DNA of 64,000 nucleotides from HGM04593 sp045592125 (lineage in GTDB: Bacteria; Bacteroidota; Bacteroidia; Bacteroidales; Bacteroidaceae): NCBI GenBank assembly GCA_045592125.1, contig JAZNUE010000027.1:1-64000 (forward strand), read 5' to 3'. The notes under the pieces were generated by a model. That model searched no databases, was not told the DNA's origin, and saw only the letters and a program-made list of their open reading frames with translations. The translations under genes were made by a program, and so were the position numbers. How positions within the stretch are numbered: the first letter of the stretch is position 1; each line of letters starts with the position of its first letter. Shown piece by piece: positions 43,211 to 52,164 of the stretch.

Positions 43211-45511
43211 TTACAGCCTTAGGTCGTCCTGCGATGTAACGGCCTGCTTCGCGAACAGCTTGTTGCTACCGCGCAACAGGTTACGTACCTCGCTGAGAAG
43301 CTCATGGCTCTCCTGGATGAGGTTCAGGTATACGAAGTCCATGCGCAGGCTGCCTTCGCTCTGGTGCAGGCGCATTGTCTGCTGCTTGCGCAGGGTGGCA
43401 AGGGCGTGCTTGAGGTCCTTGGCGCGGGCCGATACCTCCTCGGCGCGGGCATAGTTGCCTGTCGCTATTATCTCGTTAATATCCTTGAGAACGTCGTGCA
43501 CGTCGCGGCAGAGTGGCGCGAACTCTTCGACATAGATTCTTGAGAGCGGGCTGAAACTGTTGTCGGCATGCTCCTTCATGGGCTCGCCGATACGTGTCAG
43601 CGTGTTCAGCATCTGCTGGCAGCTGTTGGTGCACAGGTGGTACCATGTGCTGCGCTCAAAGGCCAGCTGCTGGTCAATGCGCTGCAGGCCGCGTGTCTCG
43701 GCACGGCGCTCCTTCTTCATGAATGCCTTCTCCTCTACAATCTTTATGAGAGCGCTCTTGAGCGGGCGCAGGGAGTCCTTAGAGAATGCCTCGAACATGG
43801 TCTTGTATGTCTCGGCCGAGAATGAGAGTGTGTGCGTGAGGGTGTCGGCCGCATGTGCCTGCAGGTTTGCCCACACCTCGTCCTTGTCTTCGGACTTGAG
43901 CACAATGCTCATCTTCTCGTCAACCTTCTCGGCGCTCTTCTTCTTGTTGTAGCTGATGTGGCTGCGCACAAGCAGGTATATTACAAGGGCAATCATTATG
44001 TACATTGCAACCACGCCGCCGAAGTTAAGGATTGTGGACACGAGTGCTGCCAGTATGAAGGCTGCGCCCGCAGTGATGAACCATCCGCCCACAACCGACA
44101 CTACGCCAGTTACGCGGTATACGGCGCTCTCGCGGCCCCATGCGCGGTCGGCAAGTGAAGAACCCATGCCCACCATAAAGGTCACATATGTTGTTGAGAG
44201 CGGCAGCTTGAGTGATGTGCCCAGCGCTATGAGCAGGCCCGAAAGCACGAGGTTCACCGAAGCGCGTACAAGGTCAAATGCCACGTCCTCATGCTCCTCG
44301 AGCGGGGCGAAACGCTTGTTCACCCAGTCCTTTACGCCCTGAGGTGTCTTCTGTGCCACAAAGTCAACGGTCTTGCTCACCGCGCGCACCATGTTGCGGG
44401 CGATAGAAGATGTACCGAACATCTCGTTGCCCTCGTCCTGCTGGCTCGAGAGGTCAATGGATGTCTGCAGCACCTTGCGTGCCTTCTTGCTGGTGAACAG
44501 GGAATATACCATTACTGCGCCTGCACCGATGAGGAACCACACCGATGTCTTTGCCGGCAGGTTAAGCGAGCCCATCATGAACGAGTCTACTGCGCCAGCG
44601 CCGTTAGCGGCAAAATCCTTGAAAGACTCAAAGCCGGCAAGCGTAACGCCGATGAAGTTCACCAGGTCGTTGCCGGCAAACGCCATGGCAAGCGAGAATG
44701 TACCCATGAGCACTACTACCTTAAGCACGTTCACCTTGCACCAGTGCAGGACCTGCATGAGCAGCGTGAAGAACACGAATGAGCCGATGAGGAATATGGC
44801 TGTTTCCTCAAAGATGATGTGCTGTACTTCCTGTGGCAGGAAACCTAAAAGCGCGCTGCCCTTGAGGCCCTTGATGAGCATGAAGTAGATGATTGCTGTT
44901 GTGGCGAACCCGCCGTATATTCCAATCTTGCGGCCAAGGTTCTTGCGGTAGTGGAATGTGAAGATTACACGTGAAATCCACTGTACAATGAGGCCGAAGA
45001 TGAACGCGATGGCAACCGAAAGGAAAATGGAGATGATGATTGTGAGCGCCCTGTCGGTGTTGAGCATGCCAAGGCCGGCGTCCGATGAGGAGAGCAGCGC
45101 TGTCATGAATGACGCTCCGAGCAGCTCGAACACCATGGATACGGTGGTCGATGTGGGCAGGCCCAGCGAGTTGAACAGGTCGAGCAGGAACACGTCGCTT
45201 ATTACCACTGCCAGGTATATGCACATGACGTCGGCAAAGCTGAAGTGGCTGGGGTCGAAGATTCCGTGGCGTGCCACGTCCATCATTCCGCTGCTGAATG
45301 CGGCCCCGATAAATACACCTATGGCCGCGACAATAAGCACATGCTTTATCTTTGCGGCCTTTGAGCCTACTGCGGAGCTAAGGAAGTTCACCGCGTCGTT
45401 ACTTACACCCACAGTAAGGTCAATGATTGCGAGCGTAAACATAAAAAGCACCACGAACATGTATGACAGTTCGATGGCGCTCAGGCTTGAGACAAATGAG
45501 ACAATGTCCAT
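43211..45511 (-). CDS. Inorganic phosphate transporter PiT fused to a PhoU-like domain
   Basis: 766 residues. The N-terminal 520 residues hold about ten membrane helices, with the two PiT signature repeats NDAVNFLSSAVGSKAA (about 38-53) and FAGNDLVNFIGVTLAG (about 283), and ATSTTVSMV-like GLPTSTTVSMVFE. A charged loop (about 355-410) separates the halves. The last 200 residues (about 535-766) are cytoplasmic and alpha-helical with PhoU/DUF47 character (KEERRAETRGLQ.., NEIIATGNYARAEEVSARAKDLKHAL). In other bacteria PiT and DUF47 are separate genes; fusion probably couples regulation to transport. Symporter of metal-phosphate with H+ or Na+. Confidence 0.9.
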   Translation of the reverse strand: MDIVSFVSSLSAIELSYMFVVLFMFTLAIIDLTVGVSNDAVNFLSSAVGSKAAKIKHVLIVAAIGVFIGAAFSSGMMDVARHGIFDPSHFSFADVMCIYLAVVISDVFLLDLFNSLGLPTSTTVSMVFELLGASFMTALLSSSDAGLGMLNTDRALTIIISIFLSVAIAFIFGLIVQWISRVIFTFHYRKNLGRKIGIYGGFATTAIIYFMLIKGLKGSALLGFLPQEVQHIIFEETAIFLIGSFVFFTLLMQVLHWCKVNVLKVVVLMGTFSLAMAFAGNDLVNFIGVTLAGFESFKDFAANGAGAVDSFMMGSLNLPAKTSVWFLIGAGAVMVYSLFTSKKARKVLQTSIDLSSQQDEGNEMFGTSSIARNMVRAVSKTVDFVAQKTPQGVKDWVNKRFAPLEEHEDVAFDLVRASVNLVLSGLLIALGTSLKLPLSTTYVTFMVGMGSSLADRAWGRESAVYRVTGVVSVVGGWFITAGAAFILAALVSTILNFGGVVAMYIMIALVIYLLVRSHISYNKKKSAEKVDEKMSIVLKSEDKDEVWANLQAHAADTLTHTLSFSAETYKTMFEAFSKDSLRPLKSALIKIVEEKAFMKKERRAETRGLQRIDQQLAFERSTWYHLCTNSCQQMLNTLTRIGEPMKEHADNSFSPLSRIYVEEFAPLCRDVHDVLKDINEIIATGNYARAEEVSARAKDLKHALATLRKQQTMRLHQSEGSLRMDFVYLNLIQESHELLSEVRNLLRGSNKLFAKQAVTSQDDLRL

Positions 45512-45829
45512 AGTAATCAGTTATTATAGTTATATCGTTTTCATGCAAGACTCCGGCAATGCCATCTTGCGGGCATGCCTGTTACACAATTGTCACGAAA
45601 ATGTTACAAAAATAGACATTAGTTTTAGATTTCAAAATATGTAGGCCTAAAAAATATGCTCTCTTGGCCTCATCTTGGGCCATCTTGGGCCAGCACGGCA
45701 TGTGCCGGATGTGCCCTGTAAGCAAAAAATAAAAAAAAGAGGGCAAATGCTTTACTTTTCGCGAAAAATCCTTTACATTTGCGAGAAATCACAAATATAG
45801 TGCTATTTTTGTGAAAAGTTCGTTGTATC
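45512..45829. other. Intergenic region with divergent promoters
   Basis: No gene is seen. On the minus strand TTTG (45636-45633) and TATTTTTG (45614-45607) lie 18 bases apart as a fair promoter for the phosphate transporter. A short tandem (catcttgggc twice at about 45671-45690) and an inverted cggcatgtgccg follow. The plus-side promoter signals are listed separately. Confidence 0.5.
45751..45811 (+). promoter_or_regulatory. Tandem repeat and promoter before the zapB/zapA-like genes
   Basis: Two imperfect direct repeats, tttacttttcgcgaaaaatc (45751) and tttacatttgcgagaaatc (45772), have a 21-base period. The second contains TACATTTG. TTTG at 45778-45781 lies 22 bases from TATTTTTG at 45804-45811, the best -33/-7 pair. 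The repeats could be an operator. Confidence 0.5.
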
Positions 45830-46123
45830 ATGACCGAGAAGGATAGGATTGTACTGGCAGCATTTGAGGAGAAGCTTCACCGCCTAGTCTATGAGCACAG
45901 GCAGCTCAAGGAAGCGAACCAGGAACTGTCGCGTGCGCTCCAGGAAAAGGAAAACCTGCTGGCAGAAATGCAGCAGCGCTGCTCGTCGCTCGAAAGCAGC
46001 TACAACGACCTTAAGCAGGCCAAGATAATATCTCTTACAGGCGAAGGCGTTGACGAAGCAAAAGAGAGGATATCGCGGCTGGTGCGTGAAATCGACCGTT
46101 GCATCGAGTCGCTTAAGAAATGA
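45830..46123 (+). CDS. Coiled-coil protein, ZapB-like
   Basis: 97 residues, almost all heptad-patterned coiled coil from about 5 to 60 (FEEKLHRLVYEHRQLKEANQEL, LLAEMQQRC), then a short helix DEAKERISRLVREIDRCIESLKK. No membrane or signal sequence. Position just before zapA and the coiled coil suggest a ZapB-type partner that links the Z-ring to ZapA; this is from context. It starts 19 bases after the promoter. Confidence 0.75.
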   Translation: MTEKDRIVLAAFEEKLHRLVYEHRQLKEANQELSRALQEKENLLAEMQQRCSSLESSYNDLKQAKIISLTGEGVDEAKERISRLVREIDRCIESLKK

Positions 46124-46148
46124 CACATGAGTAAAGGGACCATGCATT

Positions 46149-46442
46149 ATGGAAGATAGGGAATTGGGAATAAATCTTATTATAGACAACACGTCGTACC
46201 CGCTCACAGTGAAGGTGAGCGAAGAGCCTTACTACCGCAAGGCTGCGCAGATAGTCAAGAGCAAGCTAGCGGCCTACAGCAGCCAGTACGGAGGAGAAGG
46301 AGGAGTAAGGGTTATGACTATGGTGGCGCTTGACATTGCTATGGACCTCGTGATGCATAACGACGAGGTGGGCTCTGCCGAGGTATTGCACAAGGTCAAC
46401 GAGCTTGCGCGCCTCATAGACAGCGAGTTGGGCAAGAAGTGA
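46149..46442 (+). CDS. zapA: Cell division protein ZapA
   Basis: 97 residues. N-terminal beta segment (LGINLIIDNTSYPLTVKVSEEPYYRKAAQIV) is followed by two helices with the ZapA pattern (VRVMTMVALDIAMDLVMHNDE). It binds FtsZ and bundles filaments at mid-cell. It is 25 bases after the coiled-coil gene and precedes rny, an order common in Bacteroidetes. Confidence 0.9.
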   Translation: MEDRELGINLIIDNTSYPLTVKVSEEPYYRKAAQIVKSKLAAYSSQYGGEGGVRVMTMVALDIAMDLVMHNDEVGSAEVLHKVNELARLIDSELGKK

Positions 46443-46469
46443 TTTCCCGGTTACATATTAGCAGTTTCA

Positions 46470-46540
46470 CGCATTGCAGCATTCTCATGGCCGCCACGAA
46501 AGTGTGCGGCGCATAGTGCAGCGGTGCGTTTTATTATATA
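46470..46540 (+). terminator. GNRA-capped hairpin with T-rich tail upstream of rny
   Basis: A long stem cgcattgca ... tgcagcggtgcg encloses gccgc-cac GAAA gtg-t-gcggc, closed by a GAAA tetraloop with one bulge. It is followed by ttttattatatatttt. It could end the zapA transcript or act as a leader structure for rny. Confidence 0.6.
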
Positions 46541-46558
46541 TTTTAATTAGGTGTTTAT

Positions 46559-48103
46559 ATGGATTTTATTACAGCATTACTTATTGGATTGGCTGTTGGA
46601 GCGGCAATAGGCTTCATATGCCAATATCTGATAAACAGGTTCGGGCTCAAGGCCAAGTGCCAGCGCATTATTGACGACGCGCGCAAGGAGGCCGAGGTTA
46701 TCAAGAAGAACAAGCTGCTTGAGGTAAAGGAGAAGTTCCTGAACAAGAAGGCCGAGCTGGAGAAGGAAATCTCGCAGCGCAGCAACAAGATTCAGCAGGC
46801 CGAGCATAGCCTGAAGCAGCGCGAGGTGCAGTTCAACCAGCGTAACGAGGACCTGCAGCGCCGCAGGAACGAGCTTGAGGCACAGAAGGAGAACCTTGAG
46901 GCACAGAAAGGCGTGCTTGAGCGCAAGCAGGAGGAACTTGACAGGCTGCATGCCCAGGAGCGCGAGAAGCTAGAGGCAATCAGCGGTCTTTCGGCCGACG
47001 AGGCAAGGGAGCGCCTTGTCGAGTCGCTGAAGGAAGAGGCAAAGTCGCAGGCAGCGTCATATATCAACGACATAATTGACGACGCCAAGATGACTGCCAG
47101 CAAGGAGGCAAAGAAGATTGTTATCCAGACTATCCAGCGTGTGGCCACCGAGACTGCAATCGAGAACTCCGTTACAGTGTTCCACATTGACAATGACGAG
47201 ATGAAAGGCCGCATTATTGGCCGTGAGGGCCGCAATATCCGTGCCCTTGAGGCCGCTACTGGCGTTGAGATTGTTGTAGATGACACTCCCGAGGCAATTG
47301 TGCTGAGCGCCTTCGACCCGGTGCGCCGCGAGATTGCACGCCTTGCACTGCACCAGCTTGTTGCCGACGGGCGCATACACCCTGCACGCATTGAGGAGGT
47401 CGTTGCCAAGGTGAAGAAGCAGATTGAGGAGGAAATCATAGAGACCGGCAAGCGCACTACCATTGACCTTGGTATCCACGGCATGCACCCCGAGCTCATC
47501 CGCATAATCGGAAAGATGAAGTACCGTTCATCATATGGCCAGAACCTTCTGCAGCATGCACGCGAGACAGCCAACCTATGTGCTGTCATGGCTGCCGAGC
47601 TGGGCCTTAACCCAAAGAAGGCGAAGCGTGCCGGCCTGTTGCACGATATTGGCAAGGTGCCCGATGAGGAGACCGAGCTGCCACATGCAGAGTATGGCAT
47701 GAAGATTGCCGAGAAGTACAAGGAAAAGCCCGATATATGCAATGCCATCGGCGCTCACCACGACGAGGTTGAGATGACAAGCCTCATTGCTCCAATCGTA
47801 CAGGTGTGCGACGCCATTTCGGGCGCACGTCCTGGTGCTCGCCGTGAGATTGTCGAGGCATACATCAAGCGCCTGCACGACCTTGAGCAGCTTGCAATGT
47901 CATATCCTGGCGTAACAAAGACCTATGCGATACAGGCCGGCCGCGAGCTGCGCGTGATTGTAGGCGCTGACAAGATTGACGACAAGCAGACCGAACTGCT
48001 CTCTGGCGAGATTGCCAAGAAGATTCAGGACGAGATGACATATCCCGGACAGGTTAAGATTACTGTTATACGCGAGACACGTGCCGTGAACTACGCACGA
48101 TAG
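46559..48103 (+). CDS. rny: Ribonuclease Y
   Basis: 514 residues. N-terminal membrane helix (1-22, LLIGLAVGAAIGFICQYLI), a long coiled coil to about 170 (K/E/Q rich), then a KH domain at about 210-275 (GRIIGREGRNIRALEAATGVEIVVDD) and an HD domain at about 330-425 with HD in AGLLHDIGKV and HHDEVE. It is the membrane-bound endonuclease that initiates mRNA decay. It is separated from zapA by a structured 116-base spacer, and a terminator follows at 48124. Confidence 0.96.
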   Translation: MDFITALLIGLAVGAAIGFICQYLINRFGLKAKCQRIIDDARKEAEVIKKNKLLEVKEKFLNKKAELEKEISQRSNKIQQAEHSLKQREVQFNQRNEDLQRRRNELEAQKENLEAQKGVLERKQEELDRLHAQEREKLEAISGLSADEARERLVESLKEEAKSQAASYINDIIDDAKMTASKEAKKIVIQTIQRVATETAIENSVTVFHIDNDEMKGRIIGREGRNIRALEAATGVEIVVDDTPEAIVLSAFDPVRREIARLALHQLVADGRIHPARIEEVVAKVKKQIEEEIIETGKRTTIDLGIHGMHPELIRIIGKMKYRSSYGQNLLQHARETANLCAVMAAELGLNPKKAKRAGLLHDIGKVPDEETELPHAEYGMKIAEKYKEKPDICNAIGAHHDEVEMTSLIAPIVQVCDAISGARPGARREIVEAYIKRLHDLEQLAMSYPGVTKTYAIQAGRELRVIVGADKIDDKQTELLSGEIAKKIQDEMTYPGQVKITVIRETRAVNYAR

Positions 48104-48123
48104 GCAACGGACGGCAAGGCCTT

Positions 48124-48165
48124 AAGGAACAGTGCTAAAATTGCATTTTGGCACTGTTCCTTTCT
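48124..48165 (+). terminator. Terminator after rny
   Basis: Stem aaggaacagtgc-taaaat / attttg-gcactgttcctt, then ttctaatgc. It has one mismatch and a T-rich end. Confidence 0.75.
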
Positions 48166-48178
48166 AATGCACTAGAGA

Positions 48179-48841
48179 ATGAGCATGAACAACCTTACTG
48201 CAGAGCTGATAAACTTCATAGAAGGTGAGATTATGCCCCGTTATGAAGGCTTTGACAAGGCGCACAATCGCACACACGCGTTCACTGTAATGTCGCAGAG
48301 CCTTCAGCTGACGAAGTTCTACGACGTGGATGTTGCTATGGTATACACCATTGCGGCATACCACGACTTGGGATTAGGTGAAGGACGCGAGACGCACCAC
48401 ACAGCGTCGGCACGCATTGTGCGTGAGGACAAGAGGCTCAGGCAGTTCTTTACTCCTGAGCAGATTGAGACCATTGCCGACGCGGTGGAGGACCACCGTG
48501 CGTCGGCCGCTCACGAACCGCGTACAATATACGGCAAGATTGTGGCCGAGGCCGACCGCATTATCGAGCCAGAGACGATAATGGCCCGTACTGTGCAGTA
48601 TGGCCTTGCGCGCTATCCCTCGCTCACAAAGGAGGAGCACATTGAGCGTGCAGTGGCGCATATTAAGGACAAGTATGGTGCAGGAGGGTACATAAGGCTG
48701 TGGATACCGGAATCTCCCAATGCAGCGCGCCTTGAAGAGTTCCGCCGTATGATTGCAAGGGAGGATGAGCTGCGCAGCAGCCTCGAGGCAATATACATGT
48801 CCGAGGCGGATGGCATGCCTATGCCGCCAAGTGCTCAATAA
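48179..48841 (+). CDS. HD-domain phosphohydrolase
   Basis: 220 residues. HD domain at about 20-150: HNRTHAFTV, then the HD pair in TIAAYHDLGLG, then HHTASARIV, a later D in AVEDHRA and AEADRI. It probably hydrolyses a nucleotide or phosphate ester; the substrate is not predictable. The C-terminal stretch IPESPNAARLEEFRRMIAREDEL is helical. The 3' end overlaps the convergent mntP gene by 23 bases. Confidence 0.85.
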   Translation: MSMNNLTAELINFIEGEIMPRYEGFDKAHNRTHAFTVMSQSLQLTKFYDVDVAMVYTIAAYHDLGLGEGRETHHTASARIVREDKRLRQFFTPEQIETIADAVEDHRASAAHEPRTIYGKIVAEADRIIEPETIMARTVQYGLARYPSLTKEEHIERAVAHIKDKYGAGGYIRLWIPESPNAARLEEFRRMIAREDELRSSLEAIYMSEADGMPMPPSAQ

Positions 48842-49394
48842 GCACCTTTATGCCAATTGCAATAAGGATGAGGCCGCCCCATAGCTCGGCACGCAGCCGC
48901 TGGGCGAATGTCCTTCCGAACCTTGCCCCAATCCAGAGCCCCAGGGCTGTCATGAGCGATGACACTATGCCTATTGCGGCAAGAGGGTAGAGGAGCGAGG
49001 AGAACGATGAGTATCCCATGCACGAGAACGATATTCCCACGGCCAGGGCGTCAATGCTTGTGGCTATGGCCAAGGTAAGTATTACCTTCATGCTGCGCGG
49101 GTTAAAGCTCTTCTCCTCTTCGTCCTTTGATGAGTCCATTATCATGCGCACTCCAAGGAAACCAAGGATGGCAAAGGCAATCCAGTGGTCCACGCTCTCA
49201 ATGAGCTCACGGAAGAGCTCGGCGCCCAGCCATCCCAGCAGGGGGTTGAGTGCCTGGAAAAGGCCGAAGAGCAGCACCATGGCTGTCATCTGCCTAGGCA
49301 TGAACTTCTTGAATATAATGCCGCTGGCCATTGCTACTGCAAAGCAGTCCATTGCCAGGGCAAGCGCCATGAGCAAAATTTCAACGTGTGTCAT
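48819..49394 (-). CDS. mntP: Manganese efflux pump MntP
   Basis: 191 residues with six helices. The two inverted repeats carry the family acids: ALALAMDCFAVAMASG (Asp16) and ATSIDALAVGISFS (Asp about 117). It exports Mn2+ to prevent toxicity. A -7 box TACCTTTG on the minus strand (49478-49471) would give a leader of about 70 bases. I saw no convincing yybP-ykoY Mn riboswitch in the upstream 300 bases. Its 3' end overlaps the HD gene. Confidence 0.9.
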   Translation of the reverse strand: MTHVEILLMALALAMDCFAVAMASGIIFKKFMPRQMTAMVLLFGLFQALNPLLGWLGAELFRELIESVDHWIAFAILGFLGVRMIMDSSKDEEEKSFNPRSMKVILTLAIATSIDALAVGISFSCMGYSSFSSLLYPLAAIGIVSSLMTALGLWIGARFGRTFAQRLRAELWGGLILIAIGIKVLIEHLAA

Positions 49395-49661
49395 TTAGTG
49401 AGGGACTTATTTTTGTTCTATAAAAAATTGACGATACAAATTTAGGCAGTTACGGAATATGTCTGCAGTACAAAGGTAATGCTTTTCTGTGAACAGTGGT
49501 CGTTGCTGCCGCAAATAGTCGGAAAACTCTACTGTTACATAAAAAAATGGTTAATTCTTTTGTATATCTATTAATTTTCTATACATTTACAGAATTATTG
49601 ATAAATAAAATGTTCGTAAATTAAGTGTGGTGAATTCCGGTCAATAAGGCATTCATGTCAT

Positions 49662-49682
49662 ATTGTGAGTATGCTTCACAAT
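49662..49682. promoter_or_regulatory. Dyad upstream of manC
   Basis: attgtga, 7 bases, tcacaat, ending 14 bases before the manC ATG. It may be an operator or an RNA hairpin at the translation start. The 49395-49695 gap is otherwise AT-rich and shows no gene. Confidence 0.4.
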
Positions 49683-49695
49683 AATATATAATTAT

Positions 49696-51051
49696 ATGCA
49701 TATAATTTTACTTTCAGGCGGTTCGGGCAAGCGTCTTTGGCCACTTTCCAATGGAGCCCGTTCCAAGCAATTCCTGAAACTGCTGCAAAATACTGTTGGC
49801 GAGAAAGAATCAATGGTGCAGCGTGTCCTTCGCCAAATAGGCATAGCATTGCCGTCAGCTTCGCTCACAATAGCCACAAGCGAGTCCCAGCGCGATTTTA
49901 TCGAGAATCAATTGGGTACAGCAGTTGATGTGGTTACCGAGCCCGAGCGTCGCGATACTTTTCCGGCAATTGCCCTTTCGGCATCATATCTTGCGATGGA
50001 AAAGGGTGTTTCCCCCGAAGAACCGGTTGTGGTAATGCCTTGCGACAGTTATACCGGTATAGAGTATTTTGAGACTATTGCAGCAATGACCTCGTTTGTA
50101 GAACGTGGTGTTGCCGACCTTGTCCTTATGGGTATAACACCTGCATCGCCATCGACAAAATTCGGTTATGTGGTTCCTGAAACAAGTTCTTCTTGTGAGG
50201 CATACAGAATTGTAAACCGTTTTACAGAAAAACCCGATGAGGAGAATGCCAAAAAACTTTTGGAACAAGGCGCATTCTGGAACGGAGGTGTATTTGCCTT
50301 CCGTCTCGGTTATATTATGGATATTGTAAACCGCTGTATTTCTGCCGGCACTTTTGCCGAACTGCGTAGCCGCTATTCCGAGTTCCCGAAGATAAGTTTC
50401 GATTACGAGGTGGCCGAGAAGGCGGGTTCGGTGGCTGTTGTTCCATATAACGGTTCTTGGAAAGACCTTGGAACATGGAATACCCTTGTCGAGGAGCTGC
50501 CGGTCTCTGCAATGGGAAAGGTTACTCTCGGCAGCAATGTCAAAGAGACTACTGTAATAAATGAATTAAACATACCGCTTGTGTGCGATGGAGTAGATAA
50601 TCTGATAGTTGCTGCAAGTCACGACGGTATATTGATATGTGGTAAAGATTCTGCCGAGCAGATAAAGAGATATGTCGACCCGCTCGATTCCCGTCCTATG
50701 TTTGAGGAGCGTCGTTGGGGAACATATCGCGTACTCGATGACACATACCATGCCGACGGTTCACACTCTCTTACAAAGAGCATAACCTTGAATCCCGGCA
50801 AGTCAATCTCATATCAGAGGCACAATCACCGTTCCGAGGTGTGGACTTTTGTTGAGGGCGAGGGTGTGCTTGTAATTAATGGTGAACCACGCAATGTAAA
50901 GGTTGGTGAAACGGTGGCTATCCCTGTGGGGCATTTGCATACACTTAAAGCAACGACAAGGCTCACATTCATTGAGGTACAGTTGGGCAATCCGCTCATA
51001 GAAGAGGATATCGAACGCTTCGAGTGGAACTGGAACAGTATGGATTTGTAG
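49696..51051 (+). CDS. manC: Mannose-1-phosphate guanylyltransferase / mannose-6-phosphate isomerase
   Basis: 451 residues. The nucleotidyltransferase domain (1-335) opens with ILLSGGSGKRLWPLS and SKQFLKLL, and carries VVMPCDSYTG and RFTEKPDEENAKKLL. The C-terminal cupin domain (about 336-451) has the type-II phosphomannose isomerase pattern RRWGTYRVLDDT.., SISYQRHNHRSEVWTFVEGEG. It makes GDP-mannose from mannose-1-phosphate. gmd follows 16 bases later and fcl 8 bases after that, so the three genes feed GDP-L-fucose for surface glycans. Confidence 0.95.
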   Translation: MHIILLSGGSGKRLWPLSNGARSKQFLKLLQNTVGEKESMVQRVLRQIGIALPSASLTIATSESQRDFIENQLGTAVDVVTEPERRDTFPAIALSASYLAMEKGVSPEEPVVVMPCDSYTGIEYFETIAAMTSFVERGVADLVLMGITPASPSTKFGYVVPETSSSCEAYRIVNRFTEKPDEENAKKLLEQGAFWNGGVFAFRLGYIMDIVNRCISAGTFAELRSRYSEFPKISFDYEVAEKAGSVAVVPYNGSWKDLGTWNTLVEELPVSAMGKVTLGSNVKETTVINELNIPLVCDGVDNLIVAASHDGILICGKDSAEQIKRYVDPLDSRPMFEERRWGTYRVLDDTYHADGSHSLTKSITLNPGKSISYQRHNHRSEVWTFVEGEGVLVINGEPRNVKVGETVAIPVGHLHTLKATTRLTFIEVQLGNPLIEEDIERFEWNWNSMDL

Positions 51052-51067
51052 AATAAAAATATTTGTT

Positions 51068-52156
51068 ATGAAAAAAGCTTTAATTACAGGAGTTACAGGG
51101 CAGGACGGTTCTTTCCTGTCGGAGTTCTTGCTTGGCAAAGGATACGACGTACATGGTACAATACGCCGTTCATCAGTAGATTTCCGCGAGCGTATAGCAC
51201 ATCTTGAAGGACACCCGAACTTTCATCTTCATTATGCCGACCTCGGTGACTCAATGAGCCTCATTCAGGTCATCGGCAAAGTGCGTCCCGACGAGATATA
51301 TAATCTCGCAGCACAGAGTCATGTTCAGGTGAGTTTCGACTCTCCCGAATTCACTGCAAATGTCGATGCAACAGGTGTGTTGCGTGTTCTTGAAGCCGTG
51401 CGCCTGTGTGGTCTTGCCGAGACTTGCCATATCTATCAGGCATCGACATCGGAACTGTACGGAAAGGTTGAGGAGGTTCCACAGAACGAAAAAACACCTT
51501 TCCACCCATACAGCCCTTACGCCGTAGCAAAGCTATATGGCCACTGGATTGTGAAGGAGTACCGCGAGGCATACAACATGTTCTGCTGTTCGGGTATCCT
51601 GTTCAACCACGAGAGCGAGCGCCGTGGTGAGACATTCGTTACACGCAAGATAACACTTGCTGCTGCACGCATTGCACAGGGCAAGCAGGATAAACTGTAT
51701 TTGGGTAACCTCTCTTCTCTGCGCGACTGGGGTTATGCAAAGGATTATGTGGAGTGCATGTGGCTCATGCTTCAGAACGACAAGCCCGAGGACTTTGTCA
51801 TTGCCACCGGTGTTCAGCACTCTGTACGCGATTTCTGTTACTACGCATTCAAGCATGTAGGTATAGAACTTGAGTTTGTCGGCGAGGGTGTCGAAGAAAA
51901 GGGTATCGACAAGGCAACAGGCAAGGTACTCATTGAGGTGTCGCCCGACTTCTATCGCCCGACCGATGTGGTTAACCTTTGGGGCGACCCGTCAAAGGCA
52001 CGTGAAGAACTTGGCTGGAACCCTCAAAAGACTACATTTGAGGAGCTTGTAAAGATTATGGTAGATGCAGATATGGCAAAGGTTGCCGTAGAGAAGGCAA
52101 GCGAGCATATACGTACCAACCTTGCCGAGTATCTTGAGCGTGGAATTGTAAAATAA
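51068..52156 (+). CDS. gmd: GDP-mannose 4,6-dehydratase
   Basis: 362 residues, SDR-extended fold. NAD(P)-binding TGVTGQDGSFLSEFLLGKGY is at about 8-27, the catalytic Tyr-Lys in YSPYAVAKLYGHW, and the Thr/Ser-Glu part in STSELYGKVEEVPQNE, with NHESERRGETFVTRKI. It makes GDP-4-keto-6-deoxy-mannose. It is the second gene of the operon. The ATG follows a short leader and has no other start nearby. Confidence 0.96.
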   Translation: MKKALITGVTGQDGSFLSEFLLGKGYDVHGTIRRSSVDFRERIAHLEGHPNFHLHYADLGDSMSLIQVIGKVRPDEIYNLAAQSHVQVSFDSPEFTANVDATGVLRVLEAVRLCGLAETCHIYQASTSELYGKVEEVPQNEKTPFHPYSPYAVAKLYGHWIVKEYREAYNMFCCSGILFNHESERRGETFVTRKITLAAARIAQGKQDKLYLGNLSSLRDWGYAKDYVECMWLMLQNDKPEDFVIATGVQHSVRDFCYYAFKHVGIELEFVGEGVEEKGIDKATGKVLIEVSPDFYRPTDVVNLWGDPSKAREELGWNPQKTTFEELVKIMVDADMAKVAVEKASEHIRTNLAEYLERGIVK

Positions 52157-52164
52157 CATGTAGA

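Noticed and set aside
49395..49690. Manganese (yybP-ykoY) riboswitch ahead of mntP
   Set aside because: The region lacks the conserved loop sequences and paired stems that I could recognise; AT-rich unstructured spacer.
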